From Shewanella electrodiphila (lineage in GTDB: Bacteria; Pseudomonadota; Gammaproteobacteria; Enterobacterales; Shewanellaceae), in the NCBI RefSeq assembly GCF_023283985.1, contig NZ_JAKIKU010000012.1, positions 1 to 64,000 on the forward strand: a stretch of DNA of 64,000 nt, in the 5' to 3' direction. Made by a program: the position numbers and the translations under genes. Numbering within the stretch: the first letter of the stretch is position 1; each line of letters opens with the position of its first letter. The notes below the pieces were generated by a model, which worked only from the letters and a program-made list of their open reading frames with translations, did not search any database and was not told the DNA's origin. Positions 55,537 to 64,000 of the stretch are shown piece by piece.

Positions 55537-56328
55537 CTATTCAGTGCTTATACTGAATCGTTGTTGCCCTAGATTTCTGGATTTACCGTCGTAACGTACT
55601 TCGGTAAATTCAATATTACCTTTACTGTCCTGCATCACCACGCTGGTGGAACGAGTGCCATATTCTGGGTGCTTAATAAATATCGCTGAAAGTAATCTTT
55701 CCCACTCAAGATCAATACCAGTGTTTGGCAAACTGGTGTCATCTGCCTCAGATTCATCGCGCATGAATGATAGCATTTGTGCTATATCTGGCTCGTCATG
55801 GCTCAATACATGTTGCTCTAACGCCTGTTGCCCTTTAGCCATTTTCGGCCAAACATCGTCTAACGCGCCATTACTGACCGCATGAAATCCTTTGCTCAAT
55901 GGTAAATTTTCCGCTGTAGCGCTATTAAAACACCATAGCTGGTTATCTTGCTGATAAACCAAATTAAATGGGCTGTAGTTGTCACTATGCTGCTGTAACC
56001 ATTGTTGATTCAATAAGCCGTCACCCGATAGGGCTTTAAGCACTAACTCGCCACGACTACGCATGCCTTCATGTTCAGATTGGAGGCGTATATTGGTTAA
56101 GGCTGAAAATTGCCCGAGTTTATTGACGCCTAGCCAAGTGCCACCTGCTTGTAAGTCTTTGCCTGCTAGGATTTGAGCGGCTGAGGATGTGGCTTGGTTA
56201 GTTGAACTGGCAGCAATTGGCCAAAAGTGCGCAGGTTCAGTAGGGCGGTGATGAAACTCATCTCGATTAGCACAAACAATCAAAGGCCATTTGGGATGCA
56301 TGTCGACAGCGATAAATAAAATGCACAT
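55537..56328 (-). CDS. NRDE-family protein (TANGO2-like)
   Basis: A 263-residue cytosolic protein beginning MCILFIAVDMHPKWPLIVCA, with the namesake N21-R22-D23-E24 motif. It has AGGTWLGVNKLGQFSALTNIR and the C-terminal GTRSTSVVMQDSKGN. The Cys directly after Met1 could act as an N-terminal nucleophile after Met removal, as in Ntn hydrolase-type folds. The eukaryotic homologue TANGO2 has been linked to haem or lipid handling. It is monocistronic. Confidence 0.88.
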   Translation of the reverse strand: MCILFIAVDMHPKWPLIVCANRDEFHHRPTEPAHFWPIAASSTNQATSSAAQILAGKDLQAGGTWLGVNKLGQFSALTNIRLQSEHEGMRSRGELVLKALSGDGLLNQQWLQQHSDNYSPFNLVYQQDNQLWCFNSATAENLPLSKGFHAVSNGALDDVWPKMAKGQQALEQHVLSHDEPDIAQMLSFMRDESEADDTSLPNTGIDLEWERLLSAIFIKHPEYGTRSTSVVMQDSKGNIEFTEVRYDGKSRNLGQQRFSISTE

Positions 56329-56505
56329 AAGCTCTACCTAAAGAAGATGATAAAACATCATAACCTAAAATTTACAGGTGAAGCATTAGTAAAGCAGTAT
56401 GGGTGAAATAAACGGATTAAATTAAGACGTTACCGTTATATCCTGCTGCGCGATTGTCGCAGCAAGCGCTACGACAATGCTTGGCTAGAATAAGCTGGCA
56501 TAAGT

Positions 56506-58059
56506 TTAGTGATGATGACCGTGATTGTGCTCATGGCCGTCTTTATGACTGTGATCATGACTGTGGCTGTTAAACTTAATCAGCAAACGACTGAGGAATT
56601 TTCTTGGGCCTAAACGCAATAAGCTGGCGCTAAAGATTAACCCTACTACCACAGCAGCAGTAATGTTGATGCTATCTGGCAAGGTTAATAATTGGTGCCA
56701 ATCGACAAGATAGTGATGTGCAAATAACAAAGCTACAACTAACACTGTCGATAAAGCGGCGCGCATTCCCCAACTCATCAGTTTAAGCTGACTAATACTG
56801 AGTACGGGCGCAGCGATTAAGGCAAACGCAACAGCCACATTACTCCAGCCGCTATAGGCTAGTGAAAGGGCTAATACCGCAGCACCTAGATTACAGAAAC
56901 GCATTGGTAAAAATACCGCTAACAGAATCAATACTTGCAGCGCTGGGTGCTCAAGGTGTATCGATGGGTGACCAATTAAGTTCGCCAAAATAAGGCTTAA
57001 AGCAATCCAAGGGGCGCTTCTATCTACCAAGTGTGCAAAACCAAAACGCCATGCTGATTGCGGTAGGTTTTCATGGGGATCAGTAAGCTCAACGTTACCT
57101 AAACTCAATAATGTACCAATAACCAATAAACCAATGGCTTGATATATTGCAAACCATGGACCGAGTAATAATAGGGTAATTATCAATGCTTCAGGGCCCG
57201 CTAAACGTTGTAGCCAGCGACTAGCTAACCCTTCGTTTAAAGGCGATAAACCCGCTTTAAATCGTGCCGTCGCGATCACATAGCTTAGAATCAGAATTGG
57301 TGAGATTGTGAGTAACCAAGTCATAAATTGATCTGAGCCGTGGCTATGGTGATTATGACCACCTGTATCAACAAGTAATAACAATGCTAGTAATCCAACA
57401 CCCAGTAAGCTGCCAATACCCGCTTGATATTGGTAACGACCTTGGACATCATCATTTTGATTGCCATGGGGTTGATGTAGCACCACATGCAAAATAGAAC
57501 CAGTAACAAATGCTTGGAGGTAAACAGTATTGTCGATGCTTAAATGCTGTAGTAGTTGCTCACCGGCAAAATAACCCACAGAGGTTAATGCCATCATTGC
57601 CACAAGCACTGCACTCGCCCACTTTGTGCCTACTTGCGGCTTTAATAACCACCAAATAGCCACACCAACAGGCAGTCGATGCATGATGACTCCAAGAGCA
57701 AGTAAAGTTGAATTACCTTCTTGCTGAGCCAATACCATTGCACCGCCATCAGTAATGGTGTGCAACAATAAACCACCAATCCCTAGGGTTAAGGTGACGT
57801 TATGAGTGATTTCAGAATATCGATGAAATAGTCGTTCGCTTGCTGTAGGCCCCCAAAGGCCAAGCACGACAAATAATAATGTGAGGATCCCGCCGTGTTC
57901 GAGCAGTTCAGGCAAAATATGAATAAGCACTAGCCCGCCTAAAGAGACGAAGATAAATCCGTCCAAGCCTTTTTGTAGCCCACTTCCCGATGAGAAGTAG
58001 CGATAAAAAAGTGGTCCGAATAAAAGTGCAATACAACTAGCGACAAGATAGAGCATGGA
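56506..58059 (-). CDS. ZIP-like / DUF318-like permease fusion with His-rich tail
   Basis: A 517-residue integral membrane protein with two parts. The N-terminal half (about 1-230) has ZIP-transporter features: LVLIHILPELLEHGG, LLLHTITDGGAMV in the TM4 position and MHRLPVGVAIWW in the TM5 position, with degenerate metal residues. The C-terminal half (about 240-500) resembles the DUF318 permease family (HLVDRSAPWIALSLI, FLPMRFCNLGAAVLALSL). The last 16 residues are almost all His, Asp, Lys and Gly (HSHDHSHKDGHEHNHGHHH region), a metal-binding tail. The ATG at 58059 is preferred to the TTG at 58095. Metal transport is inferred. Confidence 0.78.
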   Translation of the reverse strand, partial: SMLYLVASCIALLFGPLFYRYFSSGSGLQKGLDGFIFVSLGGLVLIHILPELLEHGGILTLLFVVLGLWGPTASERLFHRYSEITHNVTLTLGIGGLLLHTITDGGAMVLAQQEGNSTLLALGVIMHRLPVGVAIWWLLKPQVGTKWASAVLVAMMALTSVGYFAGEQLLQHLSIDNTVYLQAFVTGSILHVVLHQPHGNQNDDVQGRYQYQAGIGSLLGVGLLALLLLVDTGGHNHHSHGSDQFMTWLLTISPILILSYVIATARFKAGLSPLNEGLASRWLQRLAGPEALIITLLLLGPWFAIYQAIGLLVIGTLLSLGNVELTDPHENLPQSAWRFGFAHLVDRSAPWIALSLILANLIGHPSIHLEHPALQVLILLAVFLPMRFCNLGAAVLALSLAYSGWSNVAVAFALIAAPVLSISQLKLMSWGMRAALSTVLVVALLFAHHYLVDWHQLLTLPDSINITAAVVVGLIFSASLLRLGPRKFLSRLLIKFNSHSHDHSHKDGHEHNHGHHH

Positions 58060-58281
58060 ATCCAAAAGAATCAAAGAGACGAAAAAAACAATCAAGTATA
58101 TCCTAGTATTTCATTTAACTTAATACTTGCTTAGCTTGATTATTCATCATCTTTAGAATTTACACGGTAAACATCCACGAAAACCGACAAATATAAACAA
58201 ATCTTACTGTTCATACCTCCAAAACAGCCTCATTAAGTATACAATGGCGCTTCTTTGTTAATTAATAATAGAATATTTGTA

Positions 58282-58875
58282 ATGGACATATTTTCAGCTG
58301 CTGTGATGCTATTTTTGATCATGGATCCTTTAGGGAATTTACCGATTTTCGCCTCAATTTTGCGACATATCGAACCTAAAAAACGTCGTCGGGTGCTTAT
58401 TCGTGAGTTGTTGATTGCGTTAGCCATCATGCTGCTGTTTTTATTTGCTGGCGAAGCGATACTTAATTTCCTCAACTTACGCCAAGAGTCGGTGAGTATT
58501 GCTGGCGGTATTATTTTATTTTTAATTGCGATTAAAATGATATTTCCGCAGCCGGGCGGAGTCGTCGGGCTTGCTGCAGGCGAAGAGCCTTTTATTGTAC
58601 CAATGGCAATCCCACTAATGGCAGGCCCTTCTGTATTGGCGGCATTAATTCTACTTGCCCATAGTGATAGCTCCCGAATGACTGACTGGACTATTGCGTT
58701 GCTTGCAGCTTGGGGCGTGAGTGCGGTGATTTTACTATTTTATAAAGTATTCACCCGACTACTGGGCGAAAAAGGACTCACTGCGGTTGAGCGACTGATG
58801 GGAATGGTATTGGTGATGATTTCAGTACAAATGTTCTTAGATGGTGTTTCGAGTTATTTGAAAAGCACTGCATAA
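58282..58875 (+). CDS. MarC-family membrane protein (YhgN type)
   Basis: A 197-residue inner-membrane protein with six hydrophobic segments, the same length as E. coli YhgN. Family motifs are FLIMDPLGNLPIF at the N-terminus, GGIILFLIAIKMIFP and EEPFIVPMAIPLMAGPSVLAALI. The function of MarC proteins is unknown; they are not the cause of Mar resistance. The ATG at 58282 is chosen over an in-frame TTG at 58255 because it gives the family length. Confidence 0.9.
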   Translation: MDIFSAAVMLFLIMDPLGNLPIFASILRHIEPKKRRRVLIRELLIALAIMLLFLFAGEAILNFLNLRQESVSIAGGIILFLIAIKMIFPQPGGVVGLAAGEEPFIVPMAIPLMAGPSVLAALILLAHSDSSRMTDWTIALLAAWGVSAVILLFYKVFTRLLGEKGLTAVERLMGMVLVMISVQMFLDGVSSYLKSTA

Positions 58876-58908
58876 GCGCTCAACCTTTTAAATAAAAGAT
58901 GTATACCT

Positions 58909-58931
58909 AGGCCGCAATTGCGGCCTTTTTT
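58909..58931 (+). terminator. Terminator after the MarC-family gene
   Basis: The 18-bp palindrome AGGCCGCAATTGCGGCCT (58909-58926) is followed by a T run. Confidence 0.9.
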
Positions 58932-59110
58932 GTTGTCATTGTTCAAGGCTAACAAGCTGAAAAAATTCAGTTTATTTATCTTGCTTAACCACTGTCTATT
59001 TATGTAAACACTGGCTATGTAAATGGGGTTAAAATTCTGTGGATTTAATTTGTGATCGCGCGGTAACAACTGTTAATGTTCGGTTAATCTACAATGTTGT
59101 AAGTTGACTT

Positions 59111-59380
59111 ATGAAACGGATTTTAGCAGTACTTTTAAGCGGTTCTTTACTGGCATGCAGCCACCAAACTGCAGTTCAAAATACCCATGCAGAAATTAAG
59201 CCTCCTAAAGTTCAATGCGGTGCGACGCCGCCTCCGCTGGACACTCAAGGAATTAGAAACAATTTACTAAAGCGAGGAGATATTACTTCTGAGATGACAG
59301 AAGCTGAGCAGCAAGCTGTTGTTAATAAGTATATCGCTAAGCGCAATAATGCTTACAAGAAATGTAATCAAGGGAAGTAG
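59111..59380 (+). CDS. Small lipoprotein resembling the protease propeptide
   Basis: An 89-residue lipoprotein with the lipobox SLLAC (Cys16). The mature part has two further cysteines and a segment RNNLLKRGDITSEMTEAEQQ. That segment resembles the beginning of the mature or propeptide region of the M6 protease encoded 2 nt downstream (YWLTKRGELSVDASDAEKQ). The two genes must be co-transcribed. It could be a dedicated inhibitor, chaperone or anchor for the protease, which is inference from the shared segment and the gene pairing. Confidence 0.78.
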   Translation: MKRILAVLLSGSLLACSHQTAVQNTHAEIKPPKVQCGATPPPLDTQGIRNNLLKRGDITSEMTEAEQQAVVNKYIAKRNNAYKKCNQGK

Positions 59381-59382
59381 TT

Positions 59383-62247
59383 ATGGTTAATATATTAAAG
59401 CACCGCAAATCATCTTTTATCACTCCTTTAGCATTGACCTTGGCGGCAATTTTGAGTGCTCCTTCCTTGGCGGCTCCAGTAAAGCACACATCACCTGCCG
59501 ATGCAGGGGTGATAAATCCGCAACAAATTGTTTATTGGTTAACGAAACGGGGTGAGCTGAGCGTTGATGCTTCTGATGCTGAAAAGCAAATTGCAGTTGC
59601 TAATTTTACGCGTAAAGCTCGCGCAAACAATCACGCGGTACCATTAGCGCAAACTAAACGTGTGAATCAAATCGCGCGAACTAAGTTGCAAAATGCGGCC
59701 TCTGTTGTTGCTTTTGCTGATAGTGACATAAAGAAAAGCGTAAATGTGCTTGCTGTTCTAGTCGATTTTCCTGATTTGCCATACAACGACAATCGGCTGA
59801 CAGCGGCCGATACCGGTATGTATTACAATGATTATTCAGTGGCACATTATGAAGACATTTTGTTTTCTACCACTGGCTTTACTGGTCCAAATGGTGAAAA
59901 CCTAGAAACTGCATATCAGTATTTTGAACAAGCATCCGGTGATACTTTTACCTTTAACGGCGAAGTTAAAGGCTGGGTTACAGCAGATAATAATGCCGCG
60001 CATTATGGTGGCAATGACACAGATAATGATGACAATGATATGGCGGCTCCGGATTTAGTCATGGAAGCGGTGACCAAAGCTGTTGCTGGCATGACGAGTG
60101 CTGAGCTAGCCCAGTTTGATATTGAAGATCCTTATGACGTGAACAACAACGGTAATTTGGATGAAGCTGATGGCATTATTGATCATATTGTTATTTTTCA
60201 CTCTAGTGTCGGTGAAGAGGCGGGAGGCGGCGCCTTAGGTACTGATGCTATTTGGTCGCATCGATTCTTTGTCGGTGCCAGCTCTTTTGGGAGCACCATT
60301 CCTGGCACATCAATGAAGGTTTTTGGTTACACAGTGCAGCCTATTGATTCGGCAACGGGAGTTATCACCCATGAATTTGGTCATGATTTAGGTTTACCAG
60401 ATGAGTATGACACTGCTTATAGTGGTGATGGTTCGCCTGTCGGGAGCTGGTCATTAATGTCTGGCGGTTCTTGGGTCGGGCAATCGGCTAGTGGAACTTA
60501 TATTGCAGGGACCAGGCCTTCAGGTTTTAGCCCGTATGCCCGTTCATATTTACAAGAGCGTTATAAAGGCAAGTGGGTTAACGAACAATCAATTAGTTGG
60601 GACGATATTGACCAGTCAGGACTTAGCGCTGATTTAGTGTCAGCAGTGAACGCTGATGATATTAACCAACTCTCCATTGCTATTCCAACCTCAGGAGTCG
60701 ACTTTAAACAGCCATTGACAGGTGAGTATCAGTATCACTCAGGCAAAGGTCATTTAATGTCTAATAGCATGAGCTTTGATGCTGATTTACCTGCTGGCAC
60801 GCCGTTATCTCTGTCTTTTCAAGCGCATTGGAATATCGAGGTAGACTACGATTACACACAAGTATTGGTTGATGGGGTTGCCATTGAAGGTAATCATACC
60901 GTGGCTAGTAATCCACTTTATAGTGGTGTTAATCACTATATTTCCGGCTTATCGAGTGATAATAGCAGTGCTATTGGTTCTGATTCCTGGGTTGAACTCA
61001 CCTATGATTTAACCAGTTTTGCAGGGCAGAATGTACAAATCCAAATCAATTATATTACCGACGAGGCTGTAGGTGGTTATGGTATTGCTATTGATGATAT
61101 TGAAATAAATCATCAAGAAAGTGTGATACTTCAAGATGGTGCTGAAGTTGCTGGGGCTGTCACTCTCAATGGTTTTGACCGAATTGAAGATACCTTACCC
61201 GGTTTGCCTCAGCGATATATTGTCCAGCTGCGTAACTATCAAGGCATTGACCAAGGTCTTGAAAATATCGGTTACGAGGCCGGTGTGCTGCTTTGGCTTG
61301 AAAACAGTAATTATGAAGATAATAACGTTGGTGAGCATGCAGGTTACGGCTTAATTGGTGTTGTTGATGCGGATCAAAACCTTATTGGCAATAACAGCAC
61401 GGATGTACAGATCCGTGACGCGAGTTTCAGTTTATATCCACAATCAGCTTATGCATCAGATACTCATTTGAGTAACAGCAGTTTGTTTGATGACAGTCGA
61501 GATTATAGTGCGCCATTAAAACCTCAATCAGGCTTGGTATTGCAAGAGCTAGGTTTAACCATGAGTGTGATAGCTCAATCATCAAATAGTGACACCGCGA
61601 CAGTAGAGTTTAAGCGAAATGCGGTGGTTACAAATCCGGACGAGTCGACTCTTGAAGCCAGTTTTGAGGTTGTCGTTACTGATTATACCGCTGACTTTAG
61701 TGCTGTAATCCAAGGTGGTAGTGCTGATTACACATACTTATGGAACTTTGGTGAGTCTAATGCAACCAGTACTTTGACTAGCCCAACGCACACCTATAGT
61801 TCATCAGATGCCTTTGTGGTCTCACTGACGGTGACTGACTCAGAAGGGGCAACTGTGACTCACAATCAGATTGTTGAAGTGATCATTGAGTTGAACGCCA
61901 ATTTTGAGATTGCAGTTGTTGGCGATGACAGTATGACGGTTAAGTTAACTAATACCACGACGGGTGGCTTTGGTGAGTTGAATTATTCATGGGATATGGG
62001 TGATGGCAATACGATAGTGGGTATGAGCCCTGAGAATTATACCTATGCCTTAGCTGGGTCTTATACTATCGTGCTGAGCGTCACTGATGAAAAGGGCACT
62101 GAAAAGCGACATGCATGGAGTTTAACTTTGCCAGCTGAGATAGCAGAAGAAAAAGTGGAGCCATCAAGCAGCAGTGGCGGTAGCCTTGGTTGGTTATCGA
62201 TTGTTTTATTGGGTCTGTTTGCCTCTGGAAGACAAAAGCGCTGTTAA
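59383..62247 (+). CDS. M6-family secreted metalloprotease with PKD domains and GlyGly-CTERM
   Basis: A 954-residue exported protease with a signal peptide ending near SLAAP (about residue 31) and a propeptide-like segment (about 40-100). The catalytic domain has zinc motif HEFGHDLGLPDEYD (H330, E331, H334) and Met-turn-like SWSLMSGGSW. A central beta-rich part follows, then two PKD-like domains (about 755-840 and 842-925; YLWNFGES, YSWDMGDGN). The end, SGGSLGWLSIVLLGLFASGRQKRC, is a GlyGly-CTERM sorting signal (Gly-rich, TM, basic), processed by rhombosortase in known cases. It is related to immune inhibitor A proteases. Confidence 0.92.
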   Translation: MVNILKHRKSSFITPLALTLAAILSAPSLAAPVKHTSPADAGVINPQQIVYWLTKRGELSVDASDAEKQIAVANFTRKARANNHAVPLAQTKRVNQIARTKLQNAASVVAFADSDIKKSVNVLAVLVDFPDLPYNDNRLTAADTGMYYNDYSVAHYEDILFSTTGFTGPNGENLETAYQYFEQASGDTFTFNGEVKGWVTADNNAAHYGGNDTDNDDNDMAAPDLVMEAVTKAVAGMTSAELAQFDIEDPYDVNNNGNLDEADGIIDHIVIFHSSVGEEAGGGALGTDAIWSHRFFVGASSFGSTIPGTSMKVFGYTVQPIDSATGVITHEFGHDLGLPDEYDTAYSGDGSPVGSWSLMSGGSWVGQSASGTYIAGTRPSGFSPYARSYLQERYKGKWVNEQSISWDDIDQSGLSADLVSAVNADDINQLSIAIPTSGVDFKQPLTGEYQYHSGKGHLMSNSMSFDADLPAGTPLSLSFQAHWNIEVDYDYTQVLVDGVAIEGNHTVASNPLYSGVNHYISGLSSDNSSAIGSDSWVELTYDLTSFAGQNVQIQINYITDEAVGGYGIAIDDIEINHQESVILQDGAEVAGAVTLNGFDRIEDTLPGLPQRYIVQLRNYQGIDQGLENIGYEAGVLLWLENSNYEDNNVGEHAGYGLIGVVDADQNLIGNNSTDVQIRDASFSLYPQSAYASDTHLSNSSLFDDSRDYSAPLKPQSGLVLQELGLTMSVIAQSSNSDTATVEFKRNAVVTNPDESTLEASFEVVVTDYTADFSAVIQGGSADYTYLWNFGESNATSTLTSPTHTYSSSDAFVVSLTVTDSEGATVTHNQIVEVIIELNANFEIAVVGDDSMTVKLTNTTTGGFGELNYSWDMGDGNTIVGMSPENYTYALAGSYTIVLSVTDEKGTEKRHAWSLTLPAEIAEEKVEPSSSSGGSLGWLSIVLLGLFASGRQKRC

Positions 62248-62276
62248 CGCTGTTTTAGCGAAGACACAAGACATGT

Positions 62277-62306
62277 AAAAAGGCTGGGCGAAATCCCTGC
62301 CTTTTT
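62277..62306 (+). terminator. Terminator after the M6 protease gene
   Basis: The stem AAAAAGGC (62277-62284) pairs with GCCTTTTT (62299-62306), extended by an inner GGG/CCC pair block after one mismatch. The T tract follows. Confidence 0.7.
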
Positions 62307-62328
62307 ATTGTTAGGCGTTGTTCTAGAA

Positions 62329-62895
62329 TTAAATAGATTGATTAATCTTAGCTACAGCAGCTGGTAAGAATATTTCGCTGACGATAATGTCTTGGTTAGC
62401 TAAATTGAAATAACGGCGACGCCCCCATAAAGGCGCGTTCACCTCTTGAGATAAGCTGGTGGCCAGTTGGGCTAGCTTACTGCAACTTTCAAATTCAGCG
62501 ACTTCAATTTTTCCTGGGACAATATCATTACTTGAAAATAGCAATTCACCTAAGGGTCTAGTGCCGAGTGCTTTGAAGTTATGTTGGTGAAAAGTGGTTA
62601 ATACTTCGGGGATTAATGTCCGTGCAAAAACCCAAGGTTCGCCATCGAGGCATAATAAAACTTCTCGAACCCAAACGCGGTGTTGATGAGGACATTCGCC
62701 AGCTAACGGGGTCGTTAGATGCTCCCCAAGTACTTTGACTTCAAAATGTTGGCAACAGCTTCTTAATTTTTGCGTTAAACTGCCTGTGGCAAGTAACCAT
62801 TCTTTTAGCGCTGTTTTTGGCATAGAATTGAAATTCTCAGGTGAAAACCATTGGATTGATTCACCATAAGGGAAGCTAAGGCTGGTCACTTTCAT
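62329..62895 (-). CDS. ubiC: UbiC, chorismate lyase
   Basis: A 188-residue cytosolic enzyme converting chorismate to 4-hydroxybenzoate and pyruvate, the first step of ubiquinone synthesis. Conserved segments are [25 protein letters not shown] (active-site Arg), [12 protein letters not shown] and the C-terminal Glu in IIVSEIFLP. Length is somewhat longer than the E. coli enzyme (165). It is divergent from the FliL-like gene. Confidence 0.88.
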   Translation of the reverse strand: MKVTSLSFPYGESIQWFSPENFNSMPKTALKEWLLATGSLTQKLRSCCQHFEVKVLGEHLTTPLAGECPHQHRVWVREVLLCLDGEPWVFARTLIPEVLTTFHQHNFKALGTRPLGELLFSSNDIVPGKIEVAEFESCSKLAQLATSLSQEVNAPLWGRRRYFNLANQDIIVSEIFLPAAVAKINQSI

Positions 62896-62973
62896 TCATT
62901 ACTCGTTACAATGTACACAACGAGTGCAGTTTATCACGACAGAGCTTATATAAATAATGGAGTTTGTTTAACT

Positions 62974-63375
62974 ATGGCAAAGTATGTATACGCAATTTTA
63001 CTTTCAATGATGTTATCGATGAATGTATATAGTGCCGATGAAAAAACGGTAGAAAACTTTGCTTATTATGGGTTTGAACCTGACATAGTGACGAATTACA
63101 TTTCAAATCGTAAGAAGTTAGGCTTTGTTAAAATCAGTGTAGAATTGATGGTAAAAGATCCTGATCACCTTTTGCTTATTGAGCATCATGATCCATTGTT
63201 ACGCTCAGCAATTGTTGAGGTATTAGGTAACCAAGCGGAAGACAAAGTGAAATCATTAACGGGCCGTGAAGACATTCGACGTGAGTGCTACGAAACCGTT
63301 AATAGGCTTCTAGAAGAAGAAACTGGGCAACAGATAGTCGTTAATTTATTGTTTACTAAGTACTTATACGATTAA
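62974..63375 (+). CDS. FliL-like flagellar basal-body-associated protein
   Basis: A 133-residue protein with an N-terminal signal or anchor segment (residues 4-22). It has a FliL-type domain (VKISVELMVKDPDHLLLIEHHDPLLRSAIVEVLG, then a basic helix and VVNLLFTKYLYD). FliL stabilises stator units of the flagellar motor. No other flagellar gene is in the window, so this is a stand-alone paralogue. The start at 62974 is chosen because the N-terminus is then MAKYVYAILL and GGAG lies upstream; 62911 is an in-frame alternative. It overlaps rlmF by 1 nt. Confidence 0.85.
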   Translation: MAKYVYAILLSMMLSMNVYSADEKTVENFAYYGFEPDIVTNYISNRKKLGFVKISVELMVKDPDHLLLIEHHDPLLRSAIVEVLGNQAEDKVKSLTGREDIRRECYETVNRLLEEETGQQIVVNLLFTKYLYD

Positions 63376-64000
63376 TGAAACATAAAAATCAATCGACATC
63401 AGCAGACAAAGCATCAAGCAAAGGCACTGCACGTAAATCTAATCTCAATACGAAAAGTGCCAAGCAAACTCAAAAGGTGAATAAACCTTCTCAATCGTCG
63501 AAGGTTAAAGTTGCTAAACCGATATCAAAGACCTTACATCCTCGTAATAAGCATAACCAAGGTTATGATTTTGAAGAGCTTATTTTAGAGTGCCCCAAAT
63601 TGTCCCACTTTGTTAAGCCTAATCCTTATGGCAACTTATCAATCGATTTTTCTGATCCTCAAGCGGTTAAAACATTAAATGCGGCAATCCTAAAAACTGA
63701 TTATCAGATTGAGCATTGGGATATTCCCCAAGGCTTTTTATGCCCACCTGTTCCAGGTAGAGTTGATTACTTACACTACATTGCGGACTTATTAAGTGAC
63801 AAAGGCAAAGTGCCGAAAGGTCAGGAAGTCATTGCGTTAGATATTGGTACTGGCGCGAACGGTATTTACCCATTACTTGGGATTCAGTCATACGGTTGGC
63901 AATTTGTTGCCAGTGATATTGATCCTATATCGATTGCCAATGTTGCTAGTATTGCTGATAAAAATCAGGCGATTAAAAGAAAGCTTTCTTTACGTCAGCA
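63375..64000 (+). CDS. rlmF: RlmF, 23S rRNA adenine-1618 N6-methyltransferase (partial)
   Basis: The 5' part of the gene, cut by the window end after 208 codons. It starts in the FliL-like stop (TAATG). A basic, Ser/Lys-rich N-terminal tail (about 1-50) precedes the conserved LHPRNKHNQGYDFEELI and FLCPPVPGRVDYLHYIADLL. The AdoMet-binding motif ALDIGTGANGIYPLLG and ASDIDPISIANV follow. The catalytic NPPF motif would lie beyond the window. It methylates A1618 of 23S rRNA. Confidence 0.93.
   Translation, partial: MKHKNQSTSADKASSKGTARKSNLNTKSAKQTQKVNKPSQSSKVKVAKPISKTLHPRNKHNQGYDFEELILECPKLSHFVKPNPYGNLSIDFSDPQAVKTLNAAILKTDYQIEHWDIPQGFLCPPVPGRVDYLHYIADLLSDKGKVPKGQEVIALDIGTGANGIYPLLGIQSYGWQFVASDIDPISIANVASIADKNQAIKRKLSLRQ

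Noticed and set aside
58854-59069. Minus-strand 71-codon frame after the MarC gene
   Set aside because: It runs through a clear terminator hairpin and has no ribosome binding site or recognisable domain.

Overview
The window reads as chromosomal DNA of a marine gammaproteobacterium, most probably Shewanella. The support is gene content and order: gpmI-envC-deacetylase divergent from rhodanese-secB-gpsA, the hutI/hutC-hutU-hutH arrangement, a Shewanella-type MtnC, a GlyGly-CTERM protease, and moderately AT-rich coding sequence. The species assignment is inference from recalled family sequences; no search was run. Nothing indicates a prophage, plasmid or CRISPR array.

Layout. 1-1152: tRNA-Asp, then a Cys-rich YkgJ-type protein and the nitric-oxide sensor NsrR. 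1127-5847 (minus): a cell-envelope and glycolysis block (polysaccharide deacetylase, S41 protease, EnvC, GpmI). 6211-9675: rhodanese, SecB, GpsA and a flavoprotein. 9961-17364: PhzF-like isomerase, SDR, an RND pump with its adaptor, and a Cache-type chemoreceptor. 17449-21663 (minus): GltS, an intact but apparently catalytically dead IS481-type transposase, and a DASS-family anion permease. 21985-28835: the most unusual block. It holds a CYTH (triphosphate tunnel) enzyme, two further proteins with CYTH-like patterns, an unrecognised two-TM protein, an OprP-type anion porin, a DUF47 (PhoU-like) protein and a PiT phosphate transporter. FNR/CRP-like dyads lie in front of three of its transcription units. 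29196-31799: NlpC/P60 lipoprotein, MogA, a small membrane protein and a GlxA-type AraC regulator. 31874-38348: two divergent ABC exporter systems sharing a control region with a YtrA-type GntR regulator. 38466-46092: acyl-CoA ligase, lipase, two hotdog thioesterases, a two-gene membrane/outer-membrane unit with two microsatellite arrays, MtnC and a dCMP-deaminase-like enzyme. 46207-51644: complete histidine utilisation genes with a HutC-type operator. 51748-58875: outer-membrane protein, YbdG-type mechanosensitive channel, acyltransferase, DUF4440 protein, TANGO2-like protein, a ZIP/permease fusion and a MarC protein. 59111-64000: lipoprotein plus M6 metalloprotease, UbiC, FliL-like protein and the 5' part of rlmF.

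How genes work together. The hut genes take histidine to formiminoglutamate, with HutC as repressor. EnvC, the S41 protease and the deacetylase probably act together in peptidoglycan remodelling. The 21985-28835 block can be read as an uptake and processing route for condensed or inorganic phosphate: outer-membrane porin, periplasmic CYTH-like protein, cytosolic triphosphatase, and PiT with its DUF47 partner. That reading is an inference and is treated as the leading candidate for an undescribed system.
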